Shown here: piece after piece, positions 35,590 through 45,806 of the stretch
How the letters are laid out: every line of letters begins with the position of its first letter
Position numbering within the stretch: the first letter of the stretch is position 1
Assembly: GCA_027422505.1 (NCBI GenBank)
Contig: JAPQWV010000491.1
Coordinates: forward strand, 186,001-250,000
Length of the DNA: 64,000 nucleotides
Source of the DNA: Craterostigma plantagineum
Taxonomy: Eukaryota > Streptophyta > Magnoliopsida > Lamiales > Linderniaceae
Direction of reading: 5' to 3'
Made by a program: the position numbers and the translations under genes
The notes under the pieces: model-generated
Told to the model about the DNA's origin: nothing
Databases searched by the model: none
What the model saw: only the letters and a program-made list of their open reading frames with translations

Positions 35590-36675
35590 CAACTTAAAGA
35601 TGCCAAATGGATACCAACCTCCGAAGTTTCAGCAGTTTGATGGAGACCCAAAGCAGCATGTGGCCCACTTTATTGAGACATGCAACGGTGCAGGAACCTA
35701 TGGAGATCGTCTCGTCAAACAATTTGAACATGCAACGGTGCAGGAACAACGGTGCATTCAAGGGATGATGTGAGGATTATGATATATCCTGCAAGGAATT
35801 AGGCCCATAACCTTTGAACAACTAGCATCACATGCTCATGATATAAAATTAAGCGTGGCCACAAGTGGGACGGATGGAGCACCTACACATGATGTTACCA
35901 GATTCGGAGAGCAAATAAATTACGAGAAAGGGGGCAAAGCTTTTGCAAAAGCTCAAATTAAAGAGTATATGACGGTAAATGTCACACCACTCAAGCTTCG
36001 TGGAAGAGAAAAGGTCAAAACTCATGGTAGAATATGCTCCGCCGGAGCTAAAAGATGGAAAATGGACGCTTAAGAGCTTCAAGCAAAAGAATACACATTC
36101 CTAGATTCAGAAGTATCAGGAATCTTTGATGAGTTAGTACAAGCGAATCTCATCGATCTCCCTGAAATGAAGCGGGACAAACCAACGATCCCAACTATTA
36201 CAAATATCATCGTTTGGTGGGACATCCAATTCACAATTGCTTTGTCTTTAAGGATAAGGTGATGCATGGATAGACCAGGAAAGATATCGTTAGATATTTA
36301 GTCGGCAGACTCAAATTATACCTTGGTTGGCAATGAAGATTTTGGAAGCGCAAAGGAGGATTGCGACGCATGTTATATGAGCCAAGAAAGTGATGATTAT
36401 CATGCTAAAGCTGAAAACCACCAGCGTCGCCGGCATGTGCATGTCTGTTATAGCGTTCACTGTCGAAGATTTACTCTTAGGATCTAAACTGCACAACCGT
36501 CCTTTGTTTGTATCTGGCTATACTCACGAGAAGATGATAAAAAGAATATTGATCGATAGAGGCTCTGCGGTGAATATTTTGACTCTTCGAATGTTCAAAG
36601 AACTTGAAATTCCAACAGAAGAACTCTTTAAGAGCCGCCTGATGATCCAAGGTTTTAATCATGAAGGTCAATGAG
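35590..36675 (+). pseudogene. Gag and aspartic protease of the non-autonomous gypsy element
   Basis: Gag: MPNGYQPPKFQQFDGDPKQH then VAHFIETCNGAGTYGDRLVK near 35597-35720, a standard gypsy capsid motif, followed by frameshifts. Protease: 36390-36674 with VEDLLLGSKLHNRPLFVSGY, ILIDRGSAVNILTL (the usual D-x-G-S-A active site, here DRGSA) and FNHEGQ before a stop; LLGRPWLH follows near 36770 in another frame. Confidence 0.75.
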
Positions 36676-37059
36676 CAATCGGTATGATCAGGTTGGAATT
36701 AATAATGGAGAATATGACGTCAACAGCGTTGTTCCATGTAATTGATGCAAAAACATCCTAACCATGCTTCTGGGTCGTCCATGGCTACACGGCAAAGGAG
36801 TCGTGCCATCAACTTGCATCAGTGTTTCAAGTATTATGACAATGGCATCATAAAAAAGGTACTTGGAGATACATATCATTAACCGAAGCTGAATCATACT
36901 TCGCCGACGCCAAGTTTTACCTTGAACGTGAAAAGGAAGCAAGTGAAGATACAATGTGCAGGAAAGGACCACATGCAATTGAAGATAGTAGAACCATACA
37001 AAAGGACGTTGAAGGGATAACTAAACCATTGAAGGCGCTTACATTGCCTTTAACTCAGA

Positions 37060-37733
37060 TTGGTTCTAAGAAACTGCAAAGCTCTCAAATTCAAAGTCAA
37101 CGGATTTACTCGTCTGGGTCAAGGGTCCGAAATCGAGCACAACGAATCTTCAAAAATACAAATGGGTGAAGTATACGGCCCAAAAGCTTATGAACTCCTA
37201 ACAAAGGCAGGATATGATGCAAATGAAGGACCAATATTAGGACTATTGCCGAAAAATATGAGTAAAAGTCATCTCGAACCCGAAATGTCTAAAAAGGGAC
37301 TTGGTTTTACCACGCAAAAGTCTATTCGGATCGCGCTAAAGAGAGCAAGTGCAACCTACGTGTTTGAAGATGTTTCATACTCAACTAACAATGATTGCAA
37401 TACGACGTGGCATGACTCTGAAGGATTGGATCCACATAAAGGCTTATGAAATCCTATAATTGATCAACTTGATGCGAAACAGAGGCTGGAATCAACACGA
37501 ACTCAGGCATTTAACAAGGAGGTGAAACCTAAGTCCTTCCAAGTTGGACATTGGGTACTTACTCTAAGAAGGCCTACAATTACTAATGATTGAATTGGGG
37601 CCAAGTTTAAATCAAAATGGAGCGGTTCCTATGTCATGAAAGTAGTCTGCAAAAACGGTGCGTATAAGCTGGTATCTGAAGACAGATTAAGAATTGGCCG
37701 GATCAACAAGTTCTTGAAGCACTACCATGCCTA
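37060..37733 (+). pseudogene. Pol fragments including integrase C-terminal tail
   Basis: 37150-37449 reads GPKAYELLTKAGYD and MSKKGLGFTTQKSIRIALKR, a segment typical of the linker before RT in such elements. Directly after, 37487-37733 reads FNKEVKPKSFQVGHWVLTLR and KFKSKWSGSYVMKVVCKNGA then INKFLKHYHA, the extreme C terminus of a gypsy polyprotein. The join marks the deletion of RT-RH-INT. Confidence 0.7.
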
Positions 37734-37737
37734 AAAT

Positions 37738-38160
37738 AGAAAAAAAAAAGAAAAAAAAAAAAAAAAAAAAGAGAAAAAGAAAATAAAAGAAAAAACAAAG
37801 AGAAAAAAAAAGAGAAGAAAAAAAAAGACAAAAAAAGTGAAAAAAAGAAAAAAGAAGAAGAAGAACCAAAAAAAAATATCGCTCCTTACCGCACGAGCCT
37901 AAACTGCATGTTGCTCCTTACCACACAAGCCTAAACTGCATGATGCTCCTTAACGTACGAGCCTACTTACATGTTATTTTTTACCGCACGAGCCTAAACT
38001 GCATGTCACTCCTTACCGCACGAGCCTAAACTGCATGTCGCTCCGTACGCACGAGCCTAAACTGCATGTTGCTCCTTAATGTATGAGCTTAAACGCATGT
38101 TACTCCTTGACATACGAGTCTAAACTACATGTTACTCCTGCCCTATGCGAGTATAAACTG
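37738..38160 (+). repeat. Purine tract plus ~34-bp tandem repeat
   Basis: 37738-37870 is an A/G-only-like tract. 37880-38130 holds about eight copies of a unit ctccttaccgcacgagccta + aactgcatgttg, spaced 33-36 bp, degenerating to the right. Confidence 0.85.
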
Positions 38161-38280
38161 TGAAAAGGCAAACATCAATGATAAAGTGCACATGTTTAAA
38201 CTGCTAACTTATCCCACATAGTTCGGTGTGGTTAAAAAAATGGATACTCATGGCCCGCACGAGTATAAACTGTGAAAAGG

Positions 38281-39140
38281 CAAACGGCGAAGTGAAACTT
38301 CGACAGACGACATCAGAATTTTAAAGCATTCAATTCTCTCAAATAAGTTCATCGTATTCAAATTGTAGTCCAAAGACGAGAATCGAGTACGAAACTTCGT
38401 CAGACGATATAAGTCTTTCTGAAAGCATTCAATTCTTTCGAAGTTGCTTGTATTCGGATCGAAAAACAGGAATCGAGTACGAAGCTTCGTCAGACGATAT
38501 AAGTCTTTCTAAAAGCATTCAATTCTTTCGAAGTTTCTCGTATTCGTATCGAAAGGCGGGATAGTGCGAAAGCTTCGCCAGACAATATAAGTCTTTCTAA
38601 AAGCATTCACTTCTTTCGAAGTTGTTCGTACTCGGATCGAAAGGCGGGATAGAGCTAAGCTTCGCAGATGATGTAAATCATTCCAAAAGCATTCAATCCT
38701 TTCGAAGTTGTTCGTGTTCGAAGAAAGTTCGAAATGTCTAAAGAGCTAAGTTCGTGATCTAGTTCAAAATCCCACGAACAAAGCATCTTTGATAAGTATC
38801 AGGTCCAAGATAGCTTCTTGATTAAGCCCAAAGACCCACGAAGAAACATTCACTAAGATTCGTGATCAAGCCCGAAAGCCCACGAAGCAGCGCCCATATT
38901 TCAAAAAGCACCTCCAAGTCCAAGTATTAAGTTCGTGATCTAGCCCAAAGGCCCACAGAAGAACTTAACGAAGGCCCAAATCAAGGAAGATCAAGATCAA
39001 GAATTTTCCATAGTCCTTTGAAAGTTATAAAGTGAAGAATCAGAGGAATAAATAGAGATAGAGCCCGTTAAATTTCATGAAATTTAATTTGTACTATTTT
39101 TTCGATAATTCAATATTCGAATAAAAGAAACTATGTTACA
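38281..39140 (+). repeat. 3' LTR portion of the non-autonomous gypsy element
   Basis: Direct repeat of 34105-34950 with the same internal ~80-bp units. Confidence 0.8.
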
Positions 39141-39145
39141 ACGTG

Positions 39146-39800
39146 CCAAATGGGGAAACAGACCAAGACGTCCTTCAAACCTAAGAATGTGATATCCACC
39201 TCCAGACCACTAGAACTGCTACATCTTGGTCTTTTTGGTCCGGTACATGTTATGTCATTGAAAGGTAAACGATATGCCTTTGTTAGACGACTATACTAGA
39301 TACACATGGGTCTTATTTCTTGCACACAAAAATGAGGCTTTAGATAACTTCGCACCATTGATTAAGAGGCTAGAAAACGAGAAAGAGATGAAAGTCCGCA
39401 AGATTAGGAGTGATAACGGTCTAGAATTTGACAGTAAATCTTTTGCATTTTTTGTGAAGAAAATGGTTATAGTCATAAGTTTTCAGCCCCTATTACGCCT
39501 CAACAGTACGAAGTGGTCGAGAGGAAAAATAGAGCATTACAAGAAATGGCTAAGAAATGCTGAGCGACTATATTACTCCAAAACATTTTTTGGCTGAAGC
39601 TGTTAGTACGGCTTGCTATGTCTTGAACATGATTTTCCTTAGACCGATTATTAAGAGAACTCCCTATGAACTTTGGAACGACAAAACCCCTAACATAGGA
39701 TATTTCCATGTATTTGGCTGCAAATGTTTTATATGATGGGGACAAGAGCGGAAAATTCGATTCCAAAGTAGAAAGGGATATTTCTAGGTTACAGCCTTCA
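39146..39800 (+). pseudogene. Copia integrase core, broken
   Basis: Continues the zinc finger interrupted at 33661 (QMGKQTKTSFKPKN). Then LELLHLGLFGPV, a catalytic-Asp region DDYTRYTWVLFLAHKN, KIRSDNGLEFDS with the second Asp, and near 39640 RTPYELWNDKTPNIGYFHVF. Stops and shifts at several points, including one after FDYTR-equivalent residues and one in the Glu region. Confidence 0.83.
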
Positions 39801-39816
39801 TTCCAAAGCTTTTCGA

Positions 39817-41121
39817 GTGTTTAATAATAGGAAGAAGACTGTTCAAGAATTTGTGCATGTTACATTTGATGAATTTCCTAACGCAGATGCTACTGAGGAA
39901 TGTATAGTTGTGTCTCCTACAGTTATACAGGTTACTGACAAAGAGGTGAACGCAATTCCATTGGAACTAGATACTAAGTCAGAGGAACCCGAGGCTTCAG
40001 ATGAACAACAACACAGGAAATTCAAACACGCCTCCGGCCATCCCATTGAACAGGTCATAGGGAATATCACTTCGGGGATCAAAATGTAGATTTTTACTAG
40101 ACATGGACTTTACAACATGAACAATAGATAACACTCTGTTTATAAAATGCATAGGAAATCACATACTGCTCGTGCAAATATATGTTGATGATATCATATT
40201 TGGCAGTACTGACATCACTCTTTGCGAGAGTATTTCTAAGTCTATGCAACATGAATTTAAAATGAGCCTAATGAGAGAACTCACGTACTTCCTTGGATTG
40301 TAAATCAAGCAATTGGACACGGGAACATTCATATCTCAAACGATGTACACGAAGGAACTACTTGAAAAATTCGGAATGACTGATCCAAGGTATTCCCACT
40401 CCTATGCATCAGACCGCCAAAATTGACAGTGATGAACAAGGTACACCCTTTGACCAAACTAAGTATAGAGGTATGTTCGGAAGTTTGCTCTACATTAGGG
40501 CAAGCAAATTCGATATTATGTTTGTTATTGGTCTATGTTCTAGATATCAATCGAGTCCTAGGGAATCTCACTTGACAGCAATCAAGCGTATACCTAGATA
40601 TTTGAAAGGAACAATCAATTTTGGAATATGGTATCCAAATTCTAAGGAATTCCCATTAATGGGATACTCGGACGTTGATTATGCGGGTTCTAGAGAAAAT
40701 AGGAAAAGTACTAGTGATACTTGCCAATTACTAGGGAATTTCCTTGTAACTTGGTGTCCAGTCGGAAACAAAATGTTGTCGCCCTATCCACAAATGAAGC
40801 AGAATATATAGCCTTAGGAAGTTGTTCTCAGCAAATCCTTTGGATGAAACAGACCTTGAGTGATTACGGCATAAGGTACGATCAAATTCCTATTTTCTGT
40901 GATAATACTAGTGCCATTAGTATCACTAAGAAACCCGTACACCACTCTCGAACTAAGCACATAGAAGTGAAACATCATTTTATTTGAGATCATGTTCAGA
41001 AAGGGAACATCAGCGTGAACTTAGGAACTAATGGTCAGATGGCTGATATCTTTACGAAACCCCTTATTGCCAGTAGATTCTGTGATATTCGTGATCGATT
41101 AGGAATTATTGAGCTCAAATA
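39817..41121 (+). pseudogene. Copia RT remnant and RNase H
   Basis: 39817-40089 encodes the inter-domain linker. Most of the RT fingers and palm are gone: the sequence passes within ~90 bp to LLVQIYVDDIIFGSTDITLC, the YVDD active site and thumb. RNase H follows: [80 protein letters not shown], and [13 protein letters not shown] before the stop at 41119-41121. A deletion, stops and frameshifts make it inactive. Confidence 0.85.
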
Positions 41122-42482
41122 GGAATGCTGACTATATAAGTTAGCCCTTATTATCTTTTCGATCTTATCATTGATCCTATTAGTACTTTTTTTATTCTAC
41201 CTTCCTTATCTATCCTAATTCTTTCTGTTTACGGGGAGAATTTTTTTCTTCAAAATTATCTCTCTAAATAGATTTTCTTCGAGATTTATGTTAAAATCTA
41301 TTTTCAGCAAAACGTTCCTCCTTATTTTTGAATTCTGATCTTAGTCCATATTTCCTTCTTTAATCCCCACGAGATATCCTCTTATCTTCAGTTAATTCCA
41401 TCTAACGGGCAGTTTCTCCTTCTAGCAATGATTTTTAAAAGTCAAACTTTGAAATATTTTCCTTTGCCTCACGTCTAATCGATATCACATCTCTCCAAAA
41501 CTTCTTTCCATTCTTATCCAAAAGCTTTCGGCCTTTATACAACCACCCATTCTCGTTCTTCTTGAATCCATCCAACCCTAAGTCTTTCACTTCACTATTC
41601 AATCTTTCGATCTCAATCATGACGAAAATCGAAGTCACCTTCAAAGAGTCCGAGCAAAAAGAAAAAGGATCAAGAGATCAACGACGAGAGGGAAGCATAG
41701 CTGATTTGAAACGGAGTACCAAAGGCATCAAGGATGAACAGGAAGAAGTTCGCTGAGATCTCACGGCACTTTAAGAGAGTTAAAAAGTTTATGAAGGAGA
41801 TCTCCAAGGCTCTGGTCATCGTTGAATCCTGCCTCATCTGATACCGATTCTAGCTCTTAGAACTTCGATTCCTAGTGATCTCCTAGTTGTAGTATGCCTA
41901 GTTCTCGACGTAGTACCCAAGTTTATTTAGTCTGCTTGTTTTTGGGTCTGTAGGTCGCTGGTTGACTGCAGGTTTTGGTAAGTTGGTGGTGTTTTGTGTC
42001 CCTCCTTTTTTATGCTGAAGGGGGAGAAGTTTGGGCAATTAATGCCTTATTTGCCGGTGTCGAGTCGTTCAGTTTTGGCCCTTTGTTGGTGTCGAGTCAT
42101 TCAATTAATGCTTGCTTTTATGTGTTTATGTCTTAATCTCTTCGTGCTTGAGTTTGTGATTTGTTAAGGATTAAGGAATTCCGCACATAGGCAGGGGGAG
42201 CAAAATTATATGATCTGATAATTTGCAACATTCCATGGTAACTTGTGAAAATTCCATATGATATGATCTTGTTATTGCTAAATGTTTTTGCTGTTGTACT
42301 TTACATAGGAAGATTAGCAATTAGACAGGAGGAGCATGCTATCAAACTTGATAAAATTTATTTGCTCTGATCATATGTCACATGCCTTCTTAAACATGCT
42401 ATGTGCTAAAATGGTTTCCTATCGAATGTACTCATATGCTTAAGAAGGCATTAATTACTTGTCATCATAAAAAAGGGGAGAT
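41122..42482 (+). other. Copia post-pol region with multiple polypurine tracts
   Basis: No intact gene. Purine tracts aagggggagaag (about 42011), gcagggggagcaaaa (42191), acaggaggagcatg (about 42336) and aaaaaaggggagat (42469-42482, adjacent to the 3' LTR). Serial polypurine tracts are characteristic of Sireviruses. Confidence 0.65.
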
Positions 42483-44038
42483 TGTTGACCTTTTTGGTCG
42501 AATGCTTATGAGAGTTTTGATTATTCAAAGTAATTATGTTAATTGGGGGGTACAACTAAGAAAACTCGGTATGATCTAAGATGGTTAAGTATGTAAAAAT
42601 ATTCGATTAAGTGCTTAAATGTGATTTAGTTGTTAAGATAATCGAATTTGTGTGATCTTGTGCTTAACTGGAATATTGTTGTGATCACCTAGTTATGAAC
42701 GTTTTCGTTTGAATGGAATCTCACTGTGTACTATACATGGAAAATATATTATGTTGAGTGACATGTGAACTGTCTGCGAGAATAAGTTATTTTAGGAAAG
42801 AATATCACTGTGATCACCTATGAATGGTTGTATGCTATATTTGGAAAATATATTCTGATTGAGCTGTTTACGTGATTAAGTTAACTTTAGGAAAGAATAT
42901 CACTTTGATCACTTGGATATGAACGATTGTATGCTATATATGGAAAAGATATTCTGTTTGAGCTGTACATGTGATTGAGTTATTTAGGAAAGAATATTGT
43001 GAAATATCCGTTGAGTGCAATCTTAATTGACTTTAAAATCAGTGAATCAACGATTCTGCTTTCCTTGTGCGACTTAGGAACTATATTTTGGAAAGTGATT
43101 AGTTGATTGGGCTTATATGTGGTAAGATGTTGATTGAGTCTATTTATGGTATGTGATGAAATCGGATGAGATCACCAAGTTTGTCTTTACATTATATTTA
43201 GTAGATAAAATCTTTCCTTGTGCGAATTGGCTATTATATTTTGGAAAGATATTAGTTGATTGTGCTTATTATTGTCAATATGCTGAGTTGAACTATATAT
43301 GGAATATGCTGACAACGGATGAGATTACCACGAAAGGAAATTAAGTGTGAGGTATTTATGGTAAGTGATCATGCATGACTATTGTATTGATATGGCTTAT
43401 TCTTCGCAAGATTGTATGAAGTTAATGCACGTGATTCATGAGCTTTCTCTTGCATATTCCGTGCTTAACTTTCCTTGTGAGGTGTAGATGCTATTCTTGG
43501 GTCTATATAGAAGATACACACTTCACGTTGAAAGAAAAACCGAACCTACACACAAGCAAACGAATTCCTTTAAGTGTTAGAGCTTTACTTTGCGATTCAT
43601 TCGTAGTTTGTGCTGAGCTTACATTTGCGAAATCTGTACCCTTCGAGAGATCATTTGTAACACCCTACCCTAAAACATTGTCATCGGACGTGATTTGTCT
43701 TCGGACGTGTTGAGCGCCCAAAGGAGCACGAGTGGAGTCTTCTGCACGTGGATGGACGAATTTGGTGGATTCGGTGGCCCTTCCGTAACGAACTGTGTCC
43801 ATTCGGAGAATTGGTTTCCTGGATAAACGACGTGAAACGAAGCTCGGCGTGTGGCAGCATAGGTGGCGGTCTAGTTCATAGTGCTTCGGCTGTGTATGGG
43901 TCGATCATTTTGTAACCATAACCGGTAATACTTAGTGATTGATTGGAACTTTTTGGGAGAACGTACCCCAAGGACGGGATTAAACCCCAGTTGGGAATAT
44001 AACATATATAAAAAATCCCGTCTCACTTCACTTTCAGT
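42483..44038 (+). repeat. Copia 3' LTR
   Basis: TGTTGACC start next to the polypurine tract. Uninterrupted, about 1.56 kb. Ends near ctttcagt; the exact end is uncertain by 2 nt because TG...CA would end at 44036 whereas the ataat duplication begins at 44039. Confidence 0.82.
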
Positions 44039-44156
44039 ATAATTTGAGAATAGAAAGTGCAACATCCACTTTGGGAATGATTTTTGGATTCTATTGGAAT
44101 ATATCTAGGATTTGTTTTTAAGATGGTCAATTAAAATATAAAGATGATATAAAATA

Positions 44157-45437
44157 GGGACGATTTGCAATCAAGCCCTAGGCAATTTTAAACATAGTGA
44201 TCACGCCATGTCAGATTTTTATTTAGTTTTAAGGACCTTCTTTTTGAAAAATTTAAAGGTAAAGACCCAAACTATGCTTTGACTAAAATACCCTTAATAA
44301 ACCGTTCAGTAAAGTGGTAGTCGACGCCAGTTGTATGTTAAAGATATTACGACGTGTTGTTACTGTTAAACTTATAAGCGTTACTTTAAAGTGATAAGGT
44401 GTTACTTATCGATAGTAAAATATTTTTAACAGATTTATATTTAGTTCTCCGAATAACCGAAATCCATTTTTCACAATGAATCGAGCACAATCGACTGCCC
44501 CATCAACCAATCAATTTCGACATGTCGCGTAGGTTTTATTCTAGTATTGATGAAGAACGATGTAAGAATTGTAATGAATTTTTATATGGGTTCAAATTTG
44601 AGAAAAATCTGGCCAAAATTGAACTAGATTTTGGCGGCAATTGCAGCTAATCTGTGCGTATTCGAGATACACATAGTTTGGGCGTTTCATAGGCTCTGTG
44701 AATTTTGAAACAATCGTTATGTGAAAGCAGGTCGTATCGCAGACAATCGTTATCTCATCACTTCTGTAACATACGTTGTGTGAAAGCAGGTCGTATCGCA
44801 GACATTGATTCATCGGGAACACATGTTAATATTTCATGCATATTGTCACTACGATTCGTCTTAACGTTATAAAACTATACAAACACGTTATTTTATTTCT
44901 CACATATTATATTTTTATCGCATTAATTGGTATCCTACGACTTTTTTTGTTCCTCGGAAGTATATATTTGGTATTTTTTGTCAACATACGGTACTAAGAA
45001 TAAAGTGGTTCATGATACAAGGGGTAGCTCATAATCGACTTCTTCGTCGATTAATTGGTATATTATGACCTAATTTCGATTTTCGTAAGTATTGATGGGG
45101 TATTTTGTTTAACAGATCTGTTCGATATTTTTCGGCATCAAACTGTTACTACATAAAGTAAAAATTGCCTATTAGGACGTATTATTGTTTCTCATAACTA
45201 CTGATGTGGTATTTTTTTTAACAGACCTGTTTCGATGAGTTTTGGCATTGAACTGTTACTACCTGAAATTGAAGCGTTACTTGGTATATCTGAAGTGGTA
45301 TTTTATGTCCTTCTACTGTGTTTCAGAAGTATAAATATTGTATTTTTTCACGCATAACTGTTACTACATGAAAACGTAGCGTGACTTTTAATATCTAAAG
45401 TGGTATATCATGATCTGCTATTGTTTTTCGTAAGTAT
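44157..45437. mobile_element. Family-A MULE copy, right end missing
   Basis: Left end GGGACGATTTGCAATCAAGC with sub-terminal catgtcaga and aaggacc words as in the other copies. The interior (aatcgagcacaa ... cgacatgtcg, 44467-44530) is homologous to 430-480 of the first element. Contains recurrent gtggtat / gcgttact words. No right TIR was found before the unrelated sequence starting about 45438. Confidence 0.7.
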
Positions 45438-45690
45438 TGATGGAAAACCGCCGGTGAACCGCCGGTTATAACCGGAGGTTTAATGTAGAGAATTCTATAA
45501 CCGTAACTGAACAGTATTAAATCATGGTTCGATTACGGTTTGAACCGTAACTATTGACTACGGTTAACCGAACTGTTGACCGCTGGTTCGTTTACGATTT
45601 TTTGAACTGTCTGAACACGTCTAGCCGCACGAACCTCGAACGTTTAGAAAATGTTGTCATTTGAAAGGATCGTGACACTGCTGTCGTCTA
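45438..45690. other. Repeat relics upstream of the hydrolase gene
   Basis: An aaccgccggt-rich segment like a hAT sub-terminal region, followed at about 45632-45682 by gccgcacgaacctcgaacg...cgtgacac, which matches the 3' end of the LTR at 55558-56712. No gene. Confidence 0.5.
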
Positions 45691-45806
45691 TATGATTGTG
45701 TGCCAGGTGTCCCTTAAAAGTCGGAAAGAAGACAAAAAAAATCAGCTAAAAGAAAAAGCATATAAAAGATGCAAAATTCAATCAATCAAAACGGAACTTA
45801 CCAGCA

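Larger units (their letters stand above)
33662..39140 (+). mobile_element. Non-autonomous Ty3/gypsy-derived element lacking RT, RNase H and integrase core
   Basis: Begins TGTAGACAAT and ends atgttaca. Removing it and one TSD copy (gcttg at 33657-33661, degenerate acgtg at 39141-39145) restores the copia integrase frame ICKAC/QMGK, which fixes the borders. Inside are gag (35,590-35,800), an aspartic protease (36,390-36,850) and a short piece of the integrase C-terminal tail (37,060-37,733); RT, RNase H and the integrase core are missing without another insertion there, so it is a deletion derivative. 34105-34950 and 38281-39140 are direct repeats representing the LTRs, but the first ~440 bp of the 5' LTR have no counterpart at the 3' end. 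Leader after the 5' LTR: gcacacccggtgggacc. Confidence 0.8.
18889..44038 (+). mobile_element. Ty1/copia retrotransposon with Sirevirus-like features, heavily nested
   Basis: Direct LTRs start TGTAGACCTTTTTTGTCC (18889) and TGTTGACCTTTTTGGTC (42483) and are homologous through to 30548 and 44038. ataat flanks both sides (18884-18888, 44039-44043), compatible with a 5-bp TSD. The plus strand carries gag with UBN2-type and zinc-knuckle regions, protease, integrase, RT and RNase H in copia order (PR-INT-RT-RH), all broken. Several gggggag-type tracts between the pol stop and the 3' LTR, ending with aaaaaaggggagat before TG, are a Sirevirus hallmark (family knowledge). Insertions within it: hAT 19228-19605, gypsy 19743-29449, Harbinger MITE 30852-31412, non-autonomous gypsy 33662-39140. 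Dead for autonomous transposition. Confidence 0.85.

Noticed and set aside
41435..41756. Short opposite frames (69 and 64 codons) after the copia pol
   Set aside because: Lysine/Glu-rich look but no recognisable domain, and located in the non-coding post-pol part of a decayed element.
43438..43713. 91-codon frame repeated at 29949-30203
   Set aside because: The two copies are in the two copia LTRs; an LTR frame without domain content, not a gene.
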